From assembly GCA_046705285.1 (NCBI GenBank), contig JBJKQK010000083.1:14477-78476 (forward strand): DNA of 64,000 bases, written 5' to 3'. The position numbers and the translations under genes were made by a program. Shown here piece by piece: positions 18,910 through 27,810 of the stretch. The DNA is from SCRD01 sp046705285. Lineage in GTDB: Bacteria; Acidobacteriota; Terriglobia; UBA7540. The notes under the pieces are model-generated. The model did not search any database, had not been told where the DNA came from, and saw only the letters and a list, made by a program, of their open reading frames with translations. Positions within the stretch are counted from its first letter, which is position 1, and every line of letters begins with the position of its first letter.

Positions 18910-19410
18910 CTACTTCCCGGTGTGCAGTGACTTCAAAAAAGCGACAACCGCCTCGGCGTCATAGCGCGACATATGGAACTGAGGCATGGGCGGACCAGCA
19001 TGCTTGTTGCGCCGATCGAGACCCGTCATCAGGAACTGCACGGCCTCAGCCTTCGTCCATCCCTCAAGACCAGCGATGGGTGGCGCCGCCGCAAACCAGC
19101 CGGGTACCGGATGCAGAGGCCTGAAATCAAGTTGTGTCCCCTGCAATTCGCGCCCCGCAATAACCCGGCCGCGCTCATTGTGCGGCGAATGGCAGTCTCC
19201 ACACATAGCCACGCGCGTCACCAGATACTTACCATGGGCAATCAACTTAGCCTGACTTGCCGCCGAGCTGCCCTGAGCAGCAGCCATCGGTACAGCCAGG
19301 AATAGAGCAGCCCATGGAGCAATCCATCTCGTCAAGTGTCCCACCCGCCCCTTCGACAAGTAACCCCCAACCCATATGCAGTTGCTTTCGCGGCCGCCGG
19401 GAAAGCGCAT
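18910..19410 (-). CDS. Exported monohaem cytochrome c
   Basis: 166 residues. A long N-terminus is followed by a hydrophobic signal (WIAPWAALFLAVPMAAAQG). The haem site is CGDCH in RVAMCGDCHSPHNERG, about residue 70, and the distal Met is probably in PPMPQFHM near residue 145. The C-terminal helix, AEAVVAFLKSLHTGK, is typical of class I cytochromes c. AGGAGGG is 8 nt before the ATG and overlaps the end of the upstream CPBP protease gene, which stops 3 bp earlier, so the two are co-transcribed. Function: small periplasmic electron carrier; the partner enzyme is not adjacent. Confidence 0.85.
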   Translation of the reverse strand: MRFPGGRESNCIWVGGYLSKGRVGHLTRWIAPWAALFLAVPMAAAQGSSAASQAKLIAHGKYLVTRVAMCGDCHSPHNERGRVIAGRELQGTQLDFRPLHPVPGWFAAAPPIAGLEGWTKAEAVQFLMTGLDRRNKHAGPPMPQFHMSRYDAEAVVAFLKSLHTGK

Positions 19411-19413
19411 AAG

Positions 19414-20097
19414 CTATCCCTCCTGCCTCACGAATTTCGGCCCAAGCCAGAAAAGGGCGACGGCGTCGATCATGAAGTGGGCAGCCATCGATGGATAGAG
19501 CGATCCCAATTGGACCACCGGCCAGGCCAGCAACGCTCCCAGCAGCCCCGCGCGAATCATTCCGTTGAAACCCTGATACGAATGCGCGAATCCAAAAGCT
19601 ATTGACGACACAACCACGCCCCAGGCGGCCGAATGGAACCATGCCGTCGCCTGAGCCAGCAAACAGCCTCGATAAAGGAACTCCTCGCACAAGCCCGCCG
19701 TGGGGGCAAGTCCGAACAGGGCCCAAAATCGTTCCCGGCCGTTTTCCGGCATCAGCAGGCGCACCATTTCCGATTCTTCCGGCCACCAGCCACGCTGCTC
19801 GAGCAGCAGAACAAGCCCCAGCCCTGCCACCGAAATCCCAACTACCAGCAAGGTCCATTTGAAGAATCCAGACCATGGAACCTCAGCAAGGCTAACATCG
19901 GTCCAACGGGGCCATGCCACAAAAACCACCAGCACCCCAATTGCCGCCAGAATCCACTGCGAAAGCACTGCGGAAAAATAGAGCGCTGTTTTGGGAATTC
20001 CCTGGAGTTGCTCCGGACGCGCGCTGCGCCACGAAAGCACGGGAACACCCACCATGAGGAACACAGCAAAGGCTGTCCGGAGCACGCTTGAAAACAT
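19414..20097 (-). CDS. CPBP family intramembrane glutamic protease (CAAX-protease-like)
   Basis: 227 residues with about six to eight membrane helices. The active-site motifs of the Abi/CPBP family are visible: EEFLYRGCL near residue 140, FGFAH near 170 and HFMIDAVALF near 208. Relatives process prenylated proteins in eukaryotes and act in bacteriocin immunity or membrane-protein turnover in bacteria. A cytochrome c gene follows after 3 bp, an uncommon partner. AAGGA lies ahead of the ATG at 20097. Confidence 0.85.
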   Translation of the reverse strand: MFSSVLRTAFAVFLMVGVPVLSWRSARPEQLQGIPKTALYFSAVLSQWILAAIGVLVVFVAWPRWTDVSLAEVPWSGFFKWTLLVVGISVAGLGLVLLLEQRGWWPEESEMVRLLMPENGRERFWALFGLAPTAGLCEEFLYRGCLLAQATAWFHSAAWGVVVSSIAFGFAHSYQGFNGMIRAGLLGALLAWPVVQLGSLYPSMAAHFMIDAVALFWLGPKFVRQEG

Positions 20098-20138
20098 TCA
20101 CGATTCCTTCTGCCACGGGACAAGCAAATGAGTTGGCT

Positions 20139-20167
20139 AGTGTCTCATCCAGCACACGGTGCGTCAA
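20139..20167 (-). promoter_or_regulatory. Candidate promoter for the CPBP protease-cytochrome c pair
   Basis: On the minus strand TTGACG (20167-20162) and GACACT (20144-20139) are 17 bp apart. The -35 is good (five of six bases) and the -10 poor. It lies about 40 bp before the ATG at 20097. Confidence 0.3.
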
Positions 20168-20311
20168 CCCTTCGGTCCGGCAAGCCTGGGCTGCGATAAG
20201 AAGATGACATCTGAACCATAGGCTACATCAGAGGAGACTCCCGTGTTCGAGACATGGCGTTTCAGAGGTGCACGGCGGGTGATCACTCGGGGCATGGTCT
20301 TGAACAATTTA

Positions 20312-20526
20312 CCCGGTTCGTTTTTCGGCCTTCCTGTGTTTTCAACAAGATGGCCCGGTTCGTTTTTCGGTTCGTTCCGGTTCGTTTTTTATGCACTCTA
20401 ATGTTTTCAACAACTTCGGTAGCTTCGTTTTCGGTTCGTTTGCCCGTTTTTTCGGTTCGTTTTTCACGCCGATCCTTTTTTTTCAACAACTTCTCCGGTT
20501 CGTTTTTGAAAAAAAGAATTCTTTTT
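20312..20526. repeat. T-rich direct-repeat array (GGTTCGTTTTT units)
   Basis: Eight copies of GGTTCGTTT or close variants begin at about 20315, 20357, 20369, 20379, 20421, 20433, 20454 and 20497, several followed by TTCGG so that consecutive copies share GG. Three copies of TTTTCAACAA (about 20338, 20404 and 20478) recur every 65-75 bp, so a larger unit has probably duplicated. The array ends at the perfect 16-bp palindrome AAAAAGAATTCTTTTT (20511-20526). Strand composition is strongly skewed and unlike the GC-rich neighbours. It is not CRISPR, because spacing is irregular and repeats are very short. Confidence 0.75.
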
Positions 20527-20935
20527 GTCCCACGCGCAATTTGCGGGCAAAGACAGGCTATTGCCTTTGTTTTCAGTTTCTTGCATCATTTCAAAGCTAC
20601 AAAACATCGCTTTTTGCCTTCGCCATTCAGCTTTTTCAAATGTTACAGTTACCAACCTTGCCAGCCTCTCCGCTGAACCCTCTGACCGGGAGGCGCGAAC
20701 CGCCAGACAGACCGACAACTAGACTAGCACAGTAGCCGCTTGGTGTCAAGCAAATTCGCTCCAGAACTCTCCCCGTTTCTTGCCCGGTGCAGCCGCCAAA
20801 CGGCTTTTGACGCCTCGAGGCGAGCGTCGCACCCTCCCTAGATAGCCGCAAGCGCCCCGGAGTTTTGAGGGATGTCATGGTCTTGTGTCTTTGTGAACAG
20901 TCGCTGAGGCGGTTGGAAGAAGCGCCGGAAAGCCA

Positions 20936-22156
20936 TTAGCTGACGGCGACGGCCAGCAATGTGGCATCATCGTGGAAATGTCCGCCGCAGAACTCTGTTA
21001 CTCTGGCGAGCACGGCGGCATTCAGGTGCGAAGCCGGAGCCGTGAGATTGGCTTTGGCGACATCGAGCAGGCTCTCTTCCCCAAATTCACTTCCATCCTG
21101 CCCTGCCGCCTCCGTAATTCCATCGGTATAAAGGAGCAATCTGTCTCCGGCTGCGAGATCGACGGCCAGATCCTCGTATTTCCAGGCCGGGAAAACCCCA
21201 AGCACGGCGCCGCCGCCGGGAAGTTGCCGAGCGCTTTTGCAGGAAACCAGGACAGGAGCAAGGTGGCCGGCGTTGCAGTACTGGAGCGTGCGCTTCTCTG
21301 CGTCCAGGATGCCATAAAAGAACGTCACGAACTTCTCGGCCGCGATGTTGCCGCACAATACGCTGTTGACACGGCTGCACACGCGCGCGGGGCTGTCTGA
21401 ATCACGCGCAAAGGCCCGAACGGTGGCCTGGACGTTGGCCATCAGCAGGGCGGCGGAAATGCCCTTCCCCACCACATCGGCTATGCAAATCGCAATCCGG
21501 TTCTCGCTGAGCCGGAGCACGTCAAAGTAATCGCCGCCGACAGCCCGGGCAGGCCGCCAGGCCGTTGCGATGTCAAATGCGGGAAGCTGGGGAATGTCCT
21601 TCGGAAGCAAAGACTGCTGAATTTCCCGGGCACGCTCCAATTCCTGCTCCTGCATTTCCAGTTGGGCCGCGCCCTGTTCAACAGTTCGTTGCAACTCGAT
21701 GTTTCGCGCCTCAAGCCGCTCTTTGGTTGTTCTATAAACAAACGAAACGATGCCAAAGACGATTGTGACGATGGAAGGAAACTTCCAGCCCGTTATGATC
21801 CAGTCGCGCAGAGGTTGCGTATTCGGAGGAGCAATCCACCAGACAACAATACTCGAAATCAGGTAAATGGGTGGCGTGAGAAGGAGCAGGACAGCCAGAA
21901 AAGCCAGCCAATTGTAAGGGAATGGCCGGTCCCGGTAAACCACACGCAACTGATTCGTGATTGGAACAAGCAGATTGCCGATTGCGAGAGCATAGACAAG
22001 GATCGTGGCCGGATGAACCGGCTGGCCGTTGGCCCAGAAGATGGCGGACACAATAACAGTCAGGACAATGTAAATCGCCTGCTGCTCAAAGAAGCGGACT
22101 AATGATGATCTCAAGATAAACGCCTGCTGTGAATCCGATCCGTGAATAGTGTCCAC
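20936..22156 (-). CDS. Membrane-anchored PP2C-type serine phosphatase (SpoIIE/RsbU family)
   Basis: About 406 residues. Four or so membrane helices fill the N-terminal 140 residues, then a short coiled coil (ERLEARNIELQRTVEQGAAQ) and the linker LERAREIQQSLLPKDIP typical of RsbU-type proteins. The phosphatase domain has the metal-binding motifs GGDYFDVL, IADVVGKGISAALLMA, LLLYTDGITEA and FHDDATLLAV. It would dephosphorylate an anti-anti-sigma (STAS) protein in a partner-switching pathway; no STAS or kinase partner is adjacent. The start is unclear: the frame opens at 22270, and I favour the GTG at 22156, without a clear ribosome site. Confidence 0.85.
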   Translation of the reverse strand: MDTIHGSDSQQAFILRSSLVRFFEQQAIYIVLTVIVSAIFWANGQPVHPATILVYALAIGNLLVPITNQLRVVYRDRPFPYNWLAFLAVLLLLTPPIYLISSIVVWWIAPPNTQPLRDWIITGWKFPSIVTIVFGIVSFVYRTTKERLEARNIELQRTVEQGAAQLEMQEQELERAREIQQSLLPKDIPQLPAFDIATAWRPARAVGGDYFDVLRLSENRIAICIADVVGKGISAALLMANVQATVRAFARDSDSPARVCSRVNSVLCGNIAAEKFVTFFYGILDAEKRTLQYCNAGHLAPVLVSCKSARQLPGGGAVLGVFPAWKYEDLAVDLAAGDRLLLYTDGITEAAGQDGSEFGEESLLDVAKANLTAPASHLNAAVLARVTEFCGGHFHDDATLLAVAVS

Positions 22157-22414
22157 TATTCTATAACCAAGCGGTTTGAAATCCCACAGTGGGGTGCACA
22201 CGCCGGTGCGCCTGCCAGGAAGTCGGAGGCGGAGTCTATCCTCCCTGTCTGGAAATAATCCACAGCACACTGAAGAAATTACCGGGGGTCTTCACACTCT
22301 CGATGATTAACTTGCATGTTCTCAACGATCTGATTGTGCGAGCGTTGTGGAACGATCATTGCTGCGTCGATATGGCAGAGGTGGGGGAAATCCACAGCCT
22401 ATAAGGGGGCATGA

Positions 22415-22783
22415 ATGAAAGCAAGAAACATTCGGTCCTGGGTCATAGTCTTGACCCTGGCCGCAGGGTTAATTCCGTTTTCGCAGGCATTCAGCGCTCA
22501 AAATCAATACCCCAATCAGCAGCAGCCGCCCGCTGCTCAGCAACAACCACCGAGCGCACAGCAACCCCAAACCAAGAAAAAGGCCCACACATACACAGGC
22601 AAAATCATCAAGGCCAAAAATGGCCAGTACGCCTTGCTGACCAATCCACAACTCGGAAAAGGTTACTACCTGGACAATCAAACGGAAGCGGAGAAGTACA
22701 ACGGCAAGGACGTGCAGGTCGTTGCAACCCTTGACCCACAGACCAGCACTCTCCATGTGATTCAGATTAAACTTGCGTCGTGA
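22415..22783 (+). CDS. Small secreted protein, Gln/Pro-rich N-terminus (DUF5818-like, tentative)
   Basis: 122 residues. The signal peptide SWVIVLTLAAGLIPFSQAFSA is followed by a low-complexity linker of Gln, Pro and Ala, then a compact domain KKKAHTYTGKIIKAKNGQYAL, GYYLDNQTEAEKYNGKDVQVVATLD, HVIQIKLAS. This resembles small OB-like domains common in acidobacterial exported proteins. A run of five G lies 5 nt before the ATG at 22415; the ATG at 22411 is in another frame. It converges on the M24 peptidase gene. Confidence 0.7.
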   Translation: MKARNIRSWVIVLTLAAGLIPFSQAFSAQNQYPNQQQPPAAQQQPPSAQQPQTKKKAHTYTGKIIKAKNGQYALLTNPQLGKGYYLDNQTEAEKYNGKDVQVVATLDPQTSTLHVIQIKLAS

Positions 22784-22876
22784 TGAAGACCGTCATCAGT
22801 GGCGTGTAACCTGATGCATTGGAATTTTGGCCTTTCACGAGTGATGTTCTTTCAGGGGGCTCAGGCCTAAACTCAC

Positions 22877-22922
22877 GGCAGGTGGTCCCGGCGGCGCAGA
22901 TGCCGCCGCGGACTTTCCTGCC
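22877..22922. repeat. Long GC-rich imperfect hairpin between convergent genes
   Basis: GGCAGG (22877-22882) pairs with CCTGCC (22917-22922). Within it, GTCCCGGCGGC pairs with GCCGCCGCGGAC with one bulge around the loop GCAGAT. The element lies in the 190-bp gap between two convergent genes, where a bidirectional terminator or REP-like palindrome would be expected. No T-run follows on either strand. Confidence 0.65.
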
Positions 22923-22973
22923 ATCGTATGCCGGGGAAAAACCAGCGGCTGGGAAAGAATCCGGCGAACGGAA

Positions 22974-24152
22974 TTAGTCCAAAGCAAGGATCGGCACGAT
23001 CGCCTGCTGAACTTCGCCGGTGACGCGTGCGTCGTGTTCCTCAACATAGACGTTGAGTTCACTGCGCACGCCGAAATCATCGAGATAGATTCCCGGCTCG
23101 ACGGAGAAGCAGGTGCGCGGCATGACGCGGCGGGAGTCGTGTGTTTCCAGGTTGTCCATGTTGGCGCCGTTGCCGTGGACGTCTTCGCCGACGGAGTGGC
23201 CCGTGCGGTGCACGAACTTGTCGCCGTAGCCGGCGCGCTGGATGACGGCGCGGGCGGCATCGTCCACCTGATAGCCGTAAAGCGGTGTTCCCTTCTGCAT
23301 GGCGTATTTCACCAGATCGACGGCGGCGTCGCGGGCTTCGCGGACAATGTTGAAAATCCCTACGTAGCGGCTGGGAACCTGCTCGCCAACGAACCCCGTC
23401 CAGGTGATGTCGAAATAGACCGCTCCCGGCTTTGACTGCCTGGCCCAGACGTCGAGCAATACAAAATCATTGTGGCGAATGGGAAGCGCAGAATCTTCGC
23501 TGGGGCAGTAATGTGGATTGGCAGAGTTCGCGTTGACGGCGACAATGGGCGGCTCATCGGTTTCGACACCGTTCATGGCGAAGATGCGCATCATCTCCTG
23601 CTGCACATCGTACTCGCTCAGGATTTTTCCGGCACGGATCGCACTACGAATTACTGCGAACGCCCCGTTGACGGCAGCATGGACGGTTTTTCCGGCTTCG
23701 AGGTGAGAAGCCAGCTGGGCATCAGACCAGCGGGCTTCAAACAATTGCACCAGGTCGGCAGAGGAGACGACTTCGACGCCAAAGCTCCGCACCAACTCGA
23801 CCGTTCCGGCATCCACCAGGCCGACGTAAGGAATATCGTTGAGGGGCGAATACTGCATGGCGATGCGATTCCGGCCTTCCAGCATTCGCCTCAGATGCTC
23901 GCGCTGCTCGATCCAGGAAGAATAAAGATGCAAGGTTCCAGGAACGCCGTCAAGGTTGCCACGCTCGATGCGATGGACCAACCGGAAAGGCTCACCTTCA
24001 GCAGGGATCAGATAATACCAGCGGCGCGTGCAGATCGGCGGAGCGACCTTCAGCACGCGGTAAGCAATGGGATCGCGGTGATGGTGATCATAAAAAAGCC
24101 AGCCGTCCAGCCTGGCGTTGCGAAGTTCGGATTGGATGGCATCGAGGTCCAT
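22974..24152 (-). CDS. M24 family metallopeptidase (Xaa-Pro dipeptidase-like)
   Basis: 392 residues. An N-terminal creatinase-like domain (about 1-145) precedes a pita-bread domain whose metal ligands are visible: LLDVWAR and FDITWTGF (two Asp), HRTGHSVGEDVHGNG (His), CFSVEPGIY (Glu) and VRSELNVYV (Glu). It would remove an N-terminal residue ahead of Pro in short peptides. I chose the ATG at 24152 because AAGGAGA lies 7 nt upstream; a start at 24173 would place that ribosome site inside the gene. It lies 147 bp downstream of a solute symporter on the same strand. Confidence 0.9.
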   Translation of the reverse strand: MDLDAIQSELRNARLDGWLFYDHHHRDPIAYRVLKVAPPICTRRWYYLIPAEGEPFRLVHRIERGNLDGVPGTLHLYSSWIEQREHLRRMLEGRNRIAMQYSPLNDIPYVGLVDAGTVELVRSFGVEVVSSADLVQLFEARWSDAQLASHLEAGKTVHAAVNGAFAVIRSAIRAGKILSEYDVQQEMMRIFAMNGVETDEPPIVAVNANSANPHYCPSEDSALPIRHNDFVLLDVWARQSKPGAVYFDITWTGFVGEQVPSRYVGIFNIVREARDAAVDLVKYAMQKGTPLYGYQVDDAARAVIQRAGYGDKFVHRTGHSVGEDVHGNGANMDNLETHDSRRVMPRTCFSVEPGIYLDDFGVRSELNVYVEEHDARVTGEVQQAIVPILALD

Positions 24153-24228
24153 TGTGGATTCTCCTTGGTGCAATGTCTTCTAAGCGGCGCGGTCCCTTTT
24201 CCTTCGTGACAAGATCAAGAGCAACTCT

Positions 24229-24258
24229 CGCAAAGGCGCTAAGGCGCAAAGAAGAGCG
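24229..24258. repeat. Interspersed repeat, copy 1 (AAGGCGCAAAG type)
   Basis: The sequence CGCAAAGGCGCTAAGGCGC, continuing AAAGAAGAGCG, is built of near-7-bp steps. Its last 18 bases recur with one mismatch at 26091-26108. Both copies are intergenic, on either side of the symporter and DUF167 genes. Confidence 0.55.
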
Positions 24259-24299
24259 TCACTTGGCGGGCTGAAGTTCCACCCTCCACGCATAAATCC

Positions 24300-25721
24300 T
24301 TACCCGCGCTCGGCGGCTTTGCGGAAGAAAGGCTGCCACTGTTCGGGACGCGGCGGAGCGGTCAGCAGACTGACGCCGATCAGGCTGGCGAGCGAGGCAG
24401 CGAGCGCCGGGAAGATCATCGGAATAATCGGATCAAGGTGAAACACCTTCCAGATGATCGCTACCGCCGTTCCCGCCGCGATGGAACTGAGCCCTCCGGC
24501 CGTTGTCGTGCGCTTCCAGAAGAACGCAGCCACGACGACGGGCGTGATACCCGCTCCGTAAACGTCGTACGCATAAACTGCCGTCTGCAAAATGGATTGC
24601 TGAAAGCTCTGGGCCAGCGCCAGGAGCCCCAATACGATCACCACGATGCGGGACATCAGCACCAGGCTGCTATCGCTGGATCGCTTCATAACAAAGCGCT
24701 GCAGAACGTCGTGGACAACGCTGGTGGCTGGTGAAAAGAGATAATTGTTGCCCGTGGAAATCACCTTGGCAAAAATCGCCGCCAGGAAGATCGCTCCAAT
24801 CAGTGGGACGATGCCGTAGCGCGCCGTATAAGGAATCAGGCCCCAGGCAGGAAGCCGGCCGGAAGCGACGCGCGAATGGAACATGACACCGCCCACGACA
24901 GCCAGCAGAACGATAATCGTCTCCAGCACGACGGTGCCGCAAACCCATCCCACCACGGAAAGACGCGCGTCGCGCTCGCTGCGGGCGGAAAAGAATTTCT
25001 GATACATGGCCTGGTTGCCAAGCATCAGGGTGAATGTGGGCAGGAAATATCCGAGCGCCTCGTCCCAGGTCATGGTGCCGAAGACGGTCAGGTGGCTGGC
25101 AGGCAGTTGGGTGGTGACGTTGTGCCATCCTCCGGCGTGCGCCAGCATCGCGGGCAACGCAAACAGACAGCCGACTGTGACTACGAGGCCGATCACCAGA
25201 TCGGTGTAAGCCACCGAAGACATGCCCGCCAGCGCCGTGAACAAAATGACAAACGCCGCCAGGATGATGGTGCCCGCGGTCTCGCTCATTCCGAAAGCAA
25301 GTTCCAGAATGCGGCCGCCGCCGCGGAACTGGTAGCTGACGATGGCCGTGTAGGAAACGATGATGCAGATGGTGCCCAGCACCCGCGCTATGGGACTGTA
25401 ACGCACCTCGAGGAGATCGGGAATGGTGTACTGAGCAAAAGAGCGGGCGCGGCCGGCGATGAAGTAGATTACGATCAATCCCGCCCATCCGCCCGCCGGG
25501 AGCCAAAGCGACGCCAGACCCTGGTCATAGGCGAATTCGGCCCCGGCAAAAAGGCTTCCGGCGCCGATCCAGGAACAGAGAAGCGTGAAAATCAGCACCC
25601 AAACGGAAAGCGTGCGGTCGGCCACCATGAAATCGGCATGGGTCTTGAGCTTGATCGACCGGACAATGCTGACCGTGAGCAACGCCAGCACAATCAAGAC
25701 CAGGCTGATGGCGTAAATCAT
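24300..25721 (-). CDS. Sodium:solute symporter (SSS family)
   Basis: 473 residues with about 13 membrane helices. Family features include CSWIGAGSLFAGAEFAYDQG in the first unwound helix, the region FAQYTIPDLLEVRYSP, and the Na+-site helix AIFAKVISTGNNYLFSPATS. The substrate is not predictable; relatives carry proline, pantothenate, acetate or sugars. The ATG starts 3 bp after the stop of the DUF167 gene, so the two are co-transcribed. The M24 peptidase downstream hints at use of amino acids or proline-containing peptides, which is inference only. Confidence 0.88.
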   Translation of the reverse strand: MIYAISLVLIVLALLTVSIVRSIKLKTHADFMVADRTLSVWVLIFTLLCSWIGAGSLFAGAEFAYDQGLASLWLPAGGWAGLIVIYFIAGRARSFAQYTIPDLLEVRYSPIARVLGTICIIVSYTAIVSYQFRGGGRILELAFGMSETAGTIILAAFVILFTALAGMSSVAYTDLVIGLVVTVGCLFALPAMLAHAGGWHNVTTQLPASHLTVFGTMTWDEALGYFLPTFTLMLGNQAMYQKFFSARSERDARLSVVGWVCGTVVLETIIVLLAVVGGVMFHSRVASGRLPAWGLIPYTARYGIVPLIGAIFLAAIFAKVISTGNNYLFSPATSVVHDVLQRFVMKRSSDSSLVLMSRIVVIVLGLLALAQSFQQSILQTAVYAYDVYGAGITPVVVAAFFWKRTTTAGGLSSIAAGTAVAIIWKVFHLDPIIPMIFPALAASLASLIGVSLLTAPPRPEQWQPFFRKAAERG

Positions 25722-25724
25722 CGG

Positions 25725-26033
25725 CTAACGGCCTTTTACCTGCGCCAGAGCTTCGAGGCGCGCAATGGTCTCCGCGAGGGAATTGCTGGTGATTCTGAAA
25801 AGCTTCCGGCGCGACTTGGCGCCCGTCAAAAGCTCCACCGACGAGCGCGGCAGCCGGAGCGATTGCGCCAGAAAATCGATGGCGGCCTGGTTTGCCTTGC
25901 CTTCCACCGGCGGCGCGGTCAGTTCCAGGCACAGCCCGCCTGAGGAGTCCCGCAGCAGGCGTACGCGGCGGGAACGCGGCTTGATCCGGAGCCAGAAGCT
26001 CACCTTGTTGCCTTCGGAGGTGAAGTCACTCAT
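25725..26033 (-). CDS. DUF167 (YggU-like) family protein
   Basis: 102 residues from the ATG at 26033, which has AGGGAAG 5 nt upstream; the frame runs on to 26099 but that extension is unlike the family. The domain shows VSFWLRIKPRSRR, then LELTAPPVEGKANQAAIDFLAQSL and LLTGAKSRRKLFRI, all hallmark YggU positions. Cellular role unknown; the gene often follows yggS/yggT in bacteria, and here it lies between yggS (78 bp upstream) and a symporter. Confidence 0.85.
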   Translation of the reverse strand: MSDFTSEGNKVSFWLRIKPRSRRVRLLRDSSGGLCLELTAPPVEGKANQAAIDFLAQSLRLPRSSVELLTGAKSRRKLFRITSNSLAETIARLEALAQVKGR

Positions 26034-26084
26034 TTGTCTTCCCTGCGACGTTGTGGGCCTGACACTCGCGGAAAAAGCATAGCT

Positions 26085-26108
26085 CACGCCAAGGCGCAAA
26101 GAATAGCG
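26085..26108. repeat. Interspersed repeat, copy 2 (AAGGCGCAAAG type)
   Basis: AAGGCGCAAAGAATAGCG at 26091-26108 matches 24241-24258 with a single difference. It occupies the short gap between yggS and the DUF167 gene. Such heptamer-like repeats are common dispersed elements in GC-rich bacteria. Confidence 0.5.
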
Positions 26109-26111
26109 CTG

Positions 26112-26804
<693 letters not shown>

Positions 26805-27043
26805 GATAAGAAATGTTCTGCCGGGGCAGGCCCGGCCCAACGCAATGTCCCTCAGTGACTTAGGTTAGCCCGCTATTGTACCATCGGCGTGCGCGAAGTT
26901 TTCGCCTTGTGGTATTCCGTCCTCCAGTGTTAGTATTGCAGTCCTCATCCTGGCAAAGGAAATGATATTTCCAACTTCCCTGGTCTTCCAAGGTATCCGG
27001 GACATTACGCAACGTCCGGTGGAAAAATACAGAGGGGAAAACA

Positions 27044-27721
27044 ATGTCCCATGGAATCTTCATCACGCTGGAAGGGATTGACGGGACGGGGAAAAGCACA
27101 CACGCGCGCCGCCTGGCATCTTACCTTCGCAAACGTGGAATCCCTGTGGTTTTGTCGCGCGAACCCGGCGGGACAACGGTCGGCGAGCAGGTTCGGCGGC
27201 TGTTGCTGAACCCCAAAATCTGCAAAATGTCGTCGCTGACCGAACTTGCCCTGATGTACGCTGCGCGAGAACAACACCTGGAGGAAGTGGTGCGCCCGGC
27301 GCTTGCCCGCGGCCGCGTGGTCATCAGCGACCGGTACAATGATGCCTCATTCGCTTACCAGGGCTATGGGCGCATGTTGGGCGTGCAGACGGTCCGGGCG
27401 CTCGACAAGGTTATATGCGGAAGGACCCAGCCCGACCTGACGCTGCTTCTTGACCTCGATCCGCAGGCGGCGCTGGACCGGGCCCGCAAACGGAATACCC
27501 GCCGCAAGATGAGGAATACGCGGTTTGAAAATCACGGGTTAAAATTTCAAAAGCGGGTTCGCACCGGCTACCTGGCTCTGGCACGGCAGCAGCCGCGCCG
27601 AATCAAATTGATCCAGGCTGACCGGCCCATCGCGGAAATTGAGGCGGAGATTCGGAAGATTGTCGACGCCCTGCTGGTTCGTCACCGTGTGCGTGTGCAG
27701 GGGAATGGCGCAACACACTAA
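27044..27721 (+). CDS. tmk: Thymidylate kinase
   Basis: 225 residues. The P-loop is LEGIDGTGKSTHARRLA, followed by the substrate motif SREPGGTTVGEQVR and the DRY box ISDRYNDASFAYQGYGR. It phosphorylates dTMP to dTDP for DNA synthesis. The lid region near residue 150 is unusually basic (RKRNTRRKMRNTRFENHG). AGAGGGGA lies about 6 nt before the ATG. holB follows 89 bp downstream, the usual tmk-holB pairing. Confidence 0.95.
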   Translation: MSHGIFITLEGIDGTGKSTHARRLASYLRKRGIPVVLSREPGGTTVGEQVRRLLLNPKICKMSSLTELALMYAAREQHLEEVVRPALARGRVVISDRYNDASFAYQGYGRMLGVQTVRALDKVICGRTQPDLTLLLDLDPQAALDRARKRNTRRKMRNTRFENHGLKFQKRVRTGYLALARQQPRRIKLIQADRPIAEIEAEIRKIVDALLVRHRVRVQGNGATH

Positions 27722-27810
27722 AGACGAAGGGACACCAGGACCTGGACCCGCTCAAGAGAACGCTCTGCCCGACACCACAGAAGTGAGGATGCCGGCTCCG
27801 GACACAGGCC

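Larger units (their letters stand above)
20098..20935. other. 838-bp non-coding stretch containing a T-rich repeat array
   Basis: No convincing gene lies between the CPBP protease and the SpoIIE-type phosphatase. The centre, 20312-20526, is a T-rich repeat array described separately. Further right are a perfect 12-bp palindrome CGCCTCGAGGCG (20811-20822) and a small hairpin AGCCG-CCAAA-CGGCT followed by TTTT (20791-20808), which could be a weak plus-strand terminator. Open frames here have low-complexity, Phe-rich or Lys/Arg-rich products and no ribosome sites. Confidence 0.6.

Noticed and set aside
20312..20526. CRISPR array or tRNA T-arms (GGTTCG units)
   Set aside because: Repeats are about 11 bp, irregularly spaced and without spacers of uniform length; no acceptor or anticodon stem surrounds any GGTTCG unit.
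20254..20676. Phe-rich open frame across the T-rich array
   Set aside because: The reading frame exists only because of the repeat; there is no ribosome site and no folded-protein pattern. The minus-strand Lys/Arg-rich frames are rejected for the same reason.
22835..23260. Minus-strand open frame of 141 codons
   Set aside because: Overlaps the M24 peptidase gene in another frame; product is Ser/Ala/Pro-rich noise.
24876..25943. Plus-strand open frame of 355 codons
   Set aside because: Antisense to the symporter and DUF167 genes; product is an Arg/Asp/His-rich shadow.
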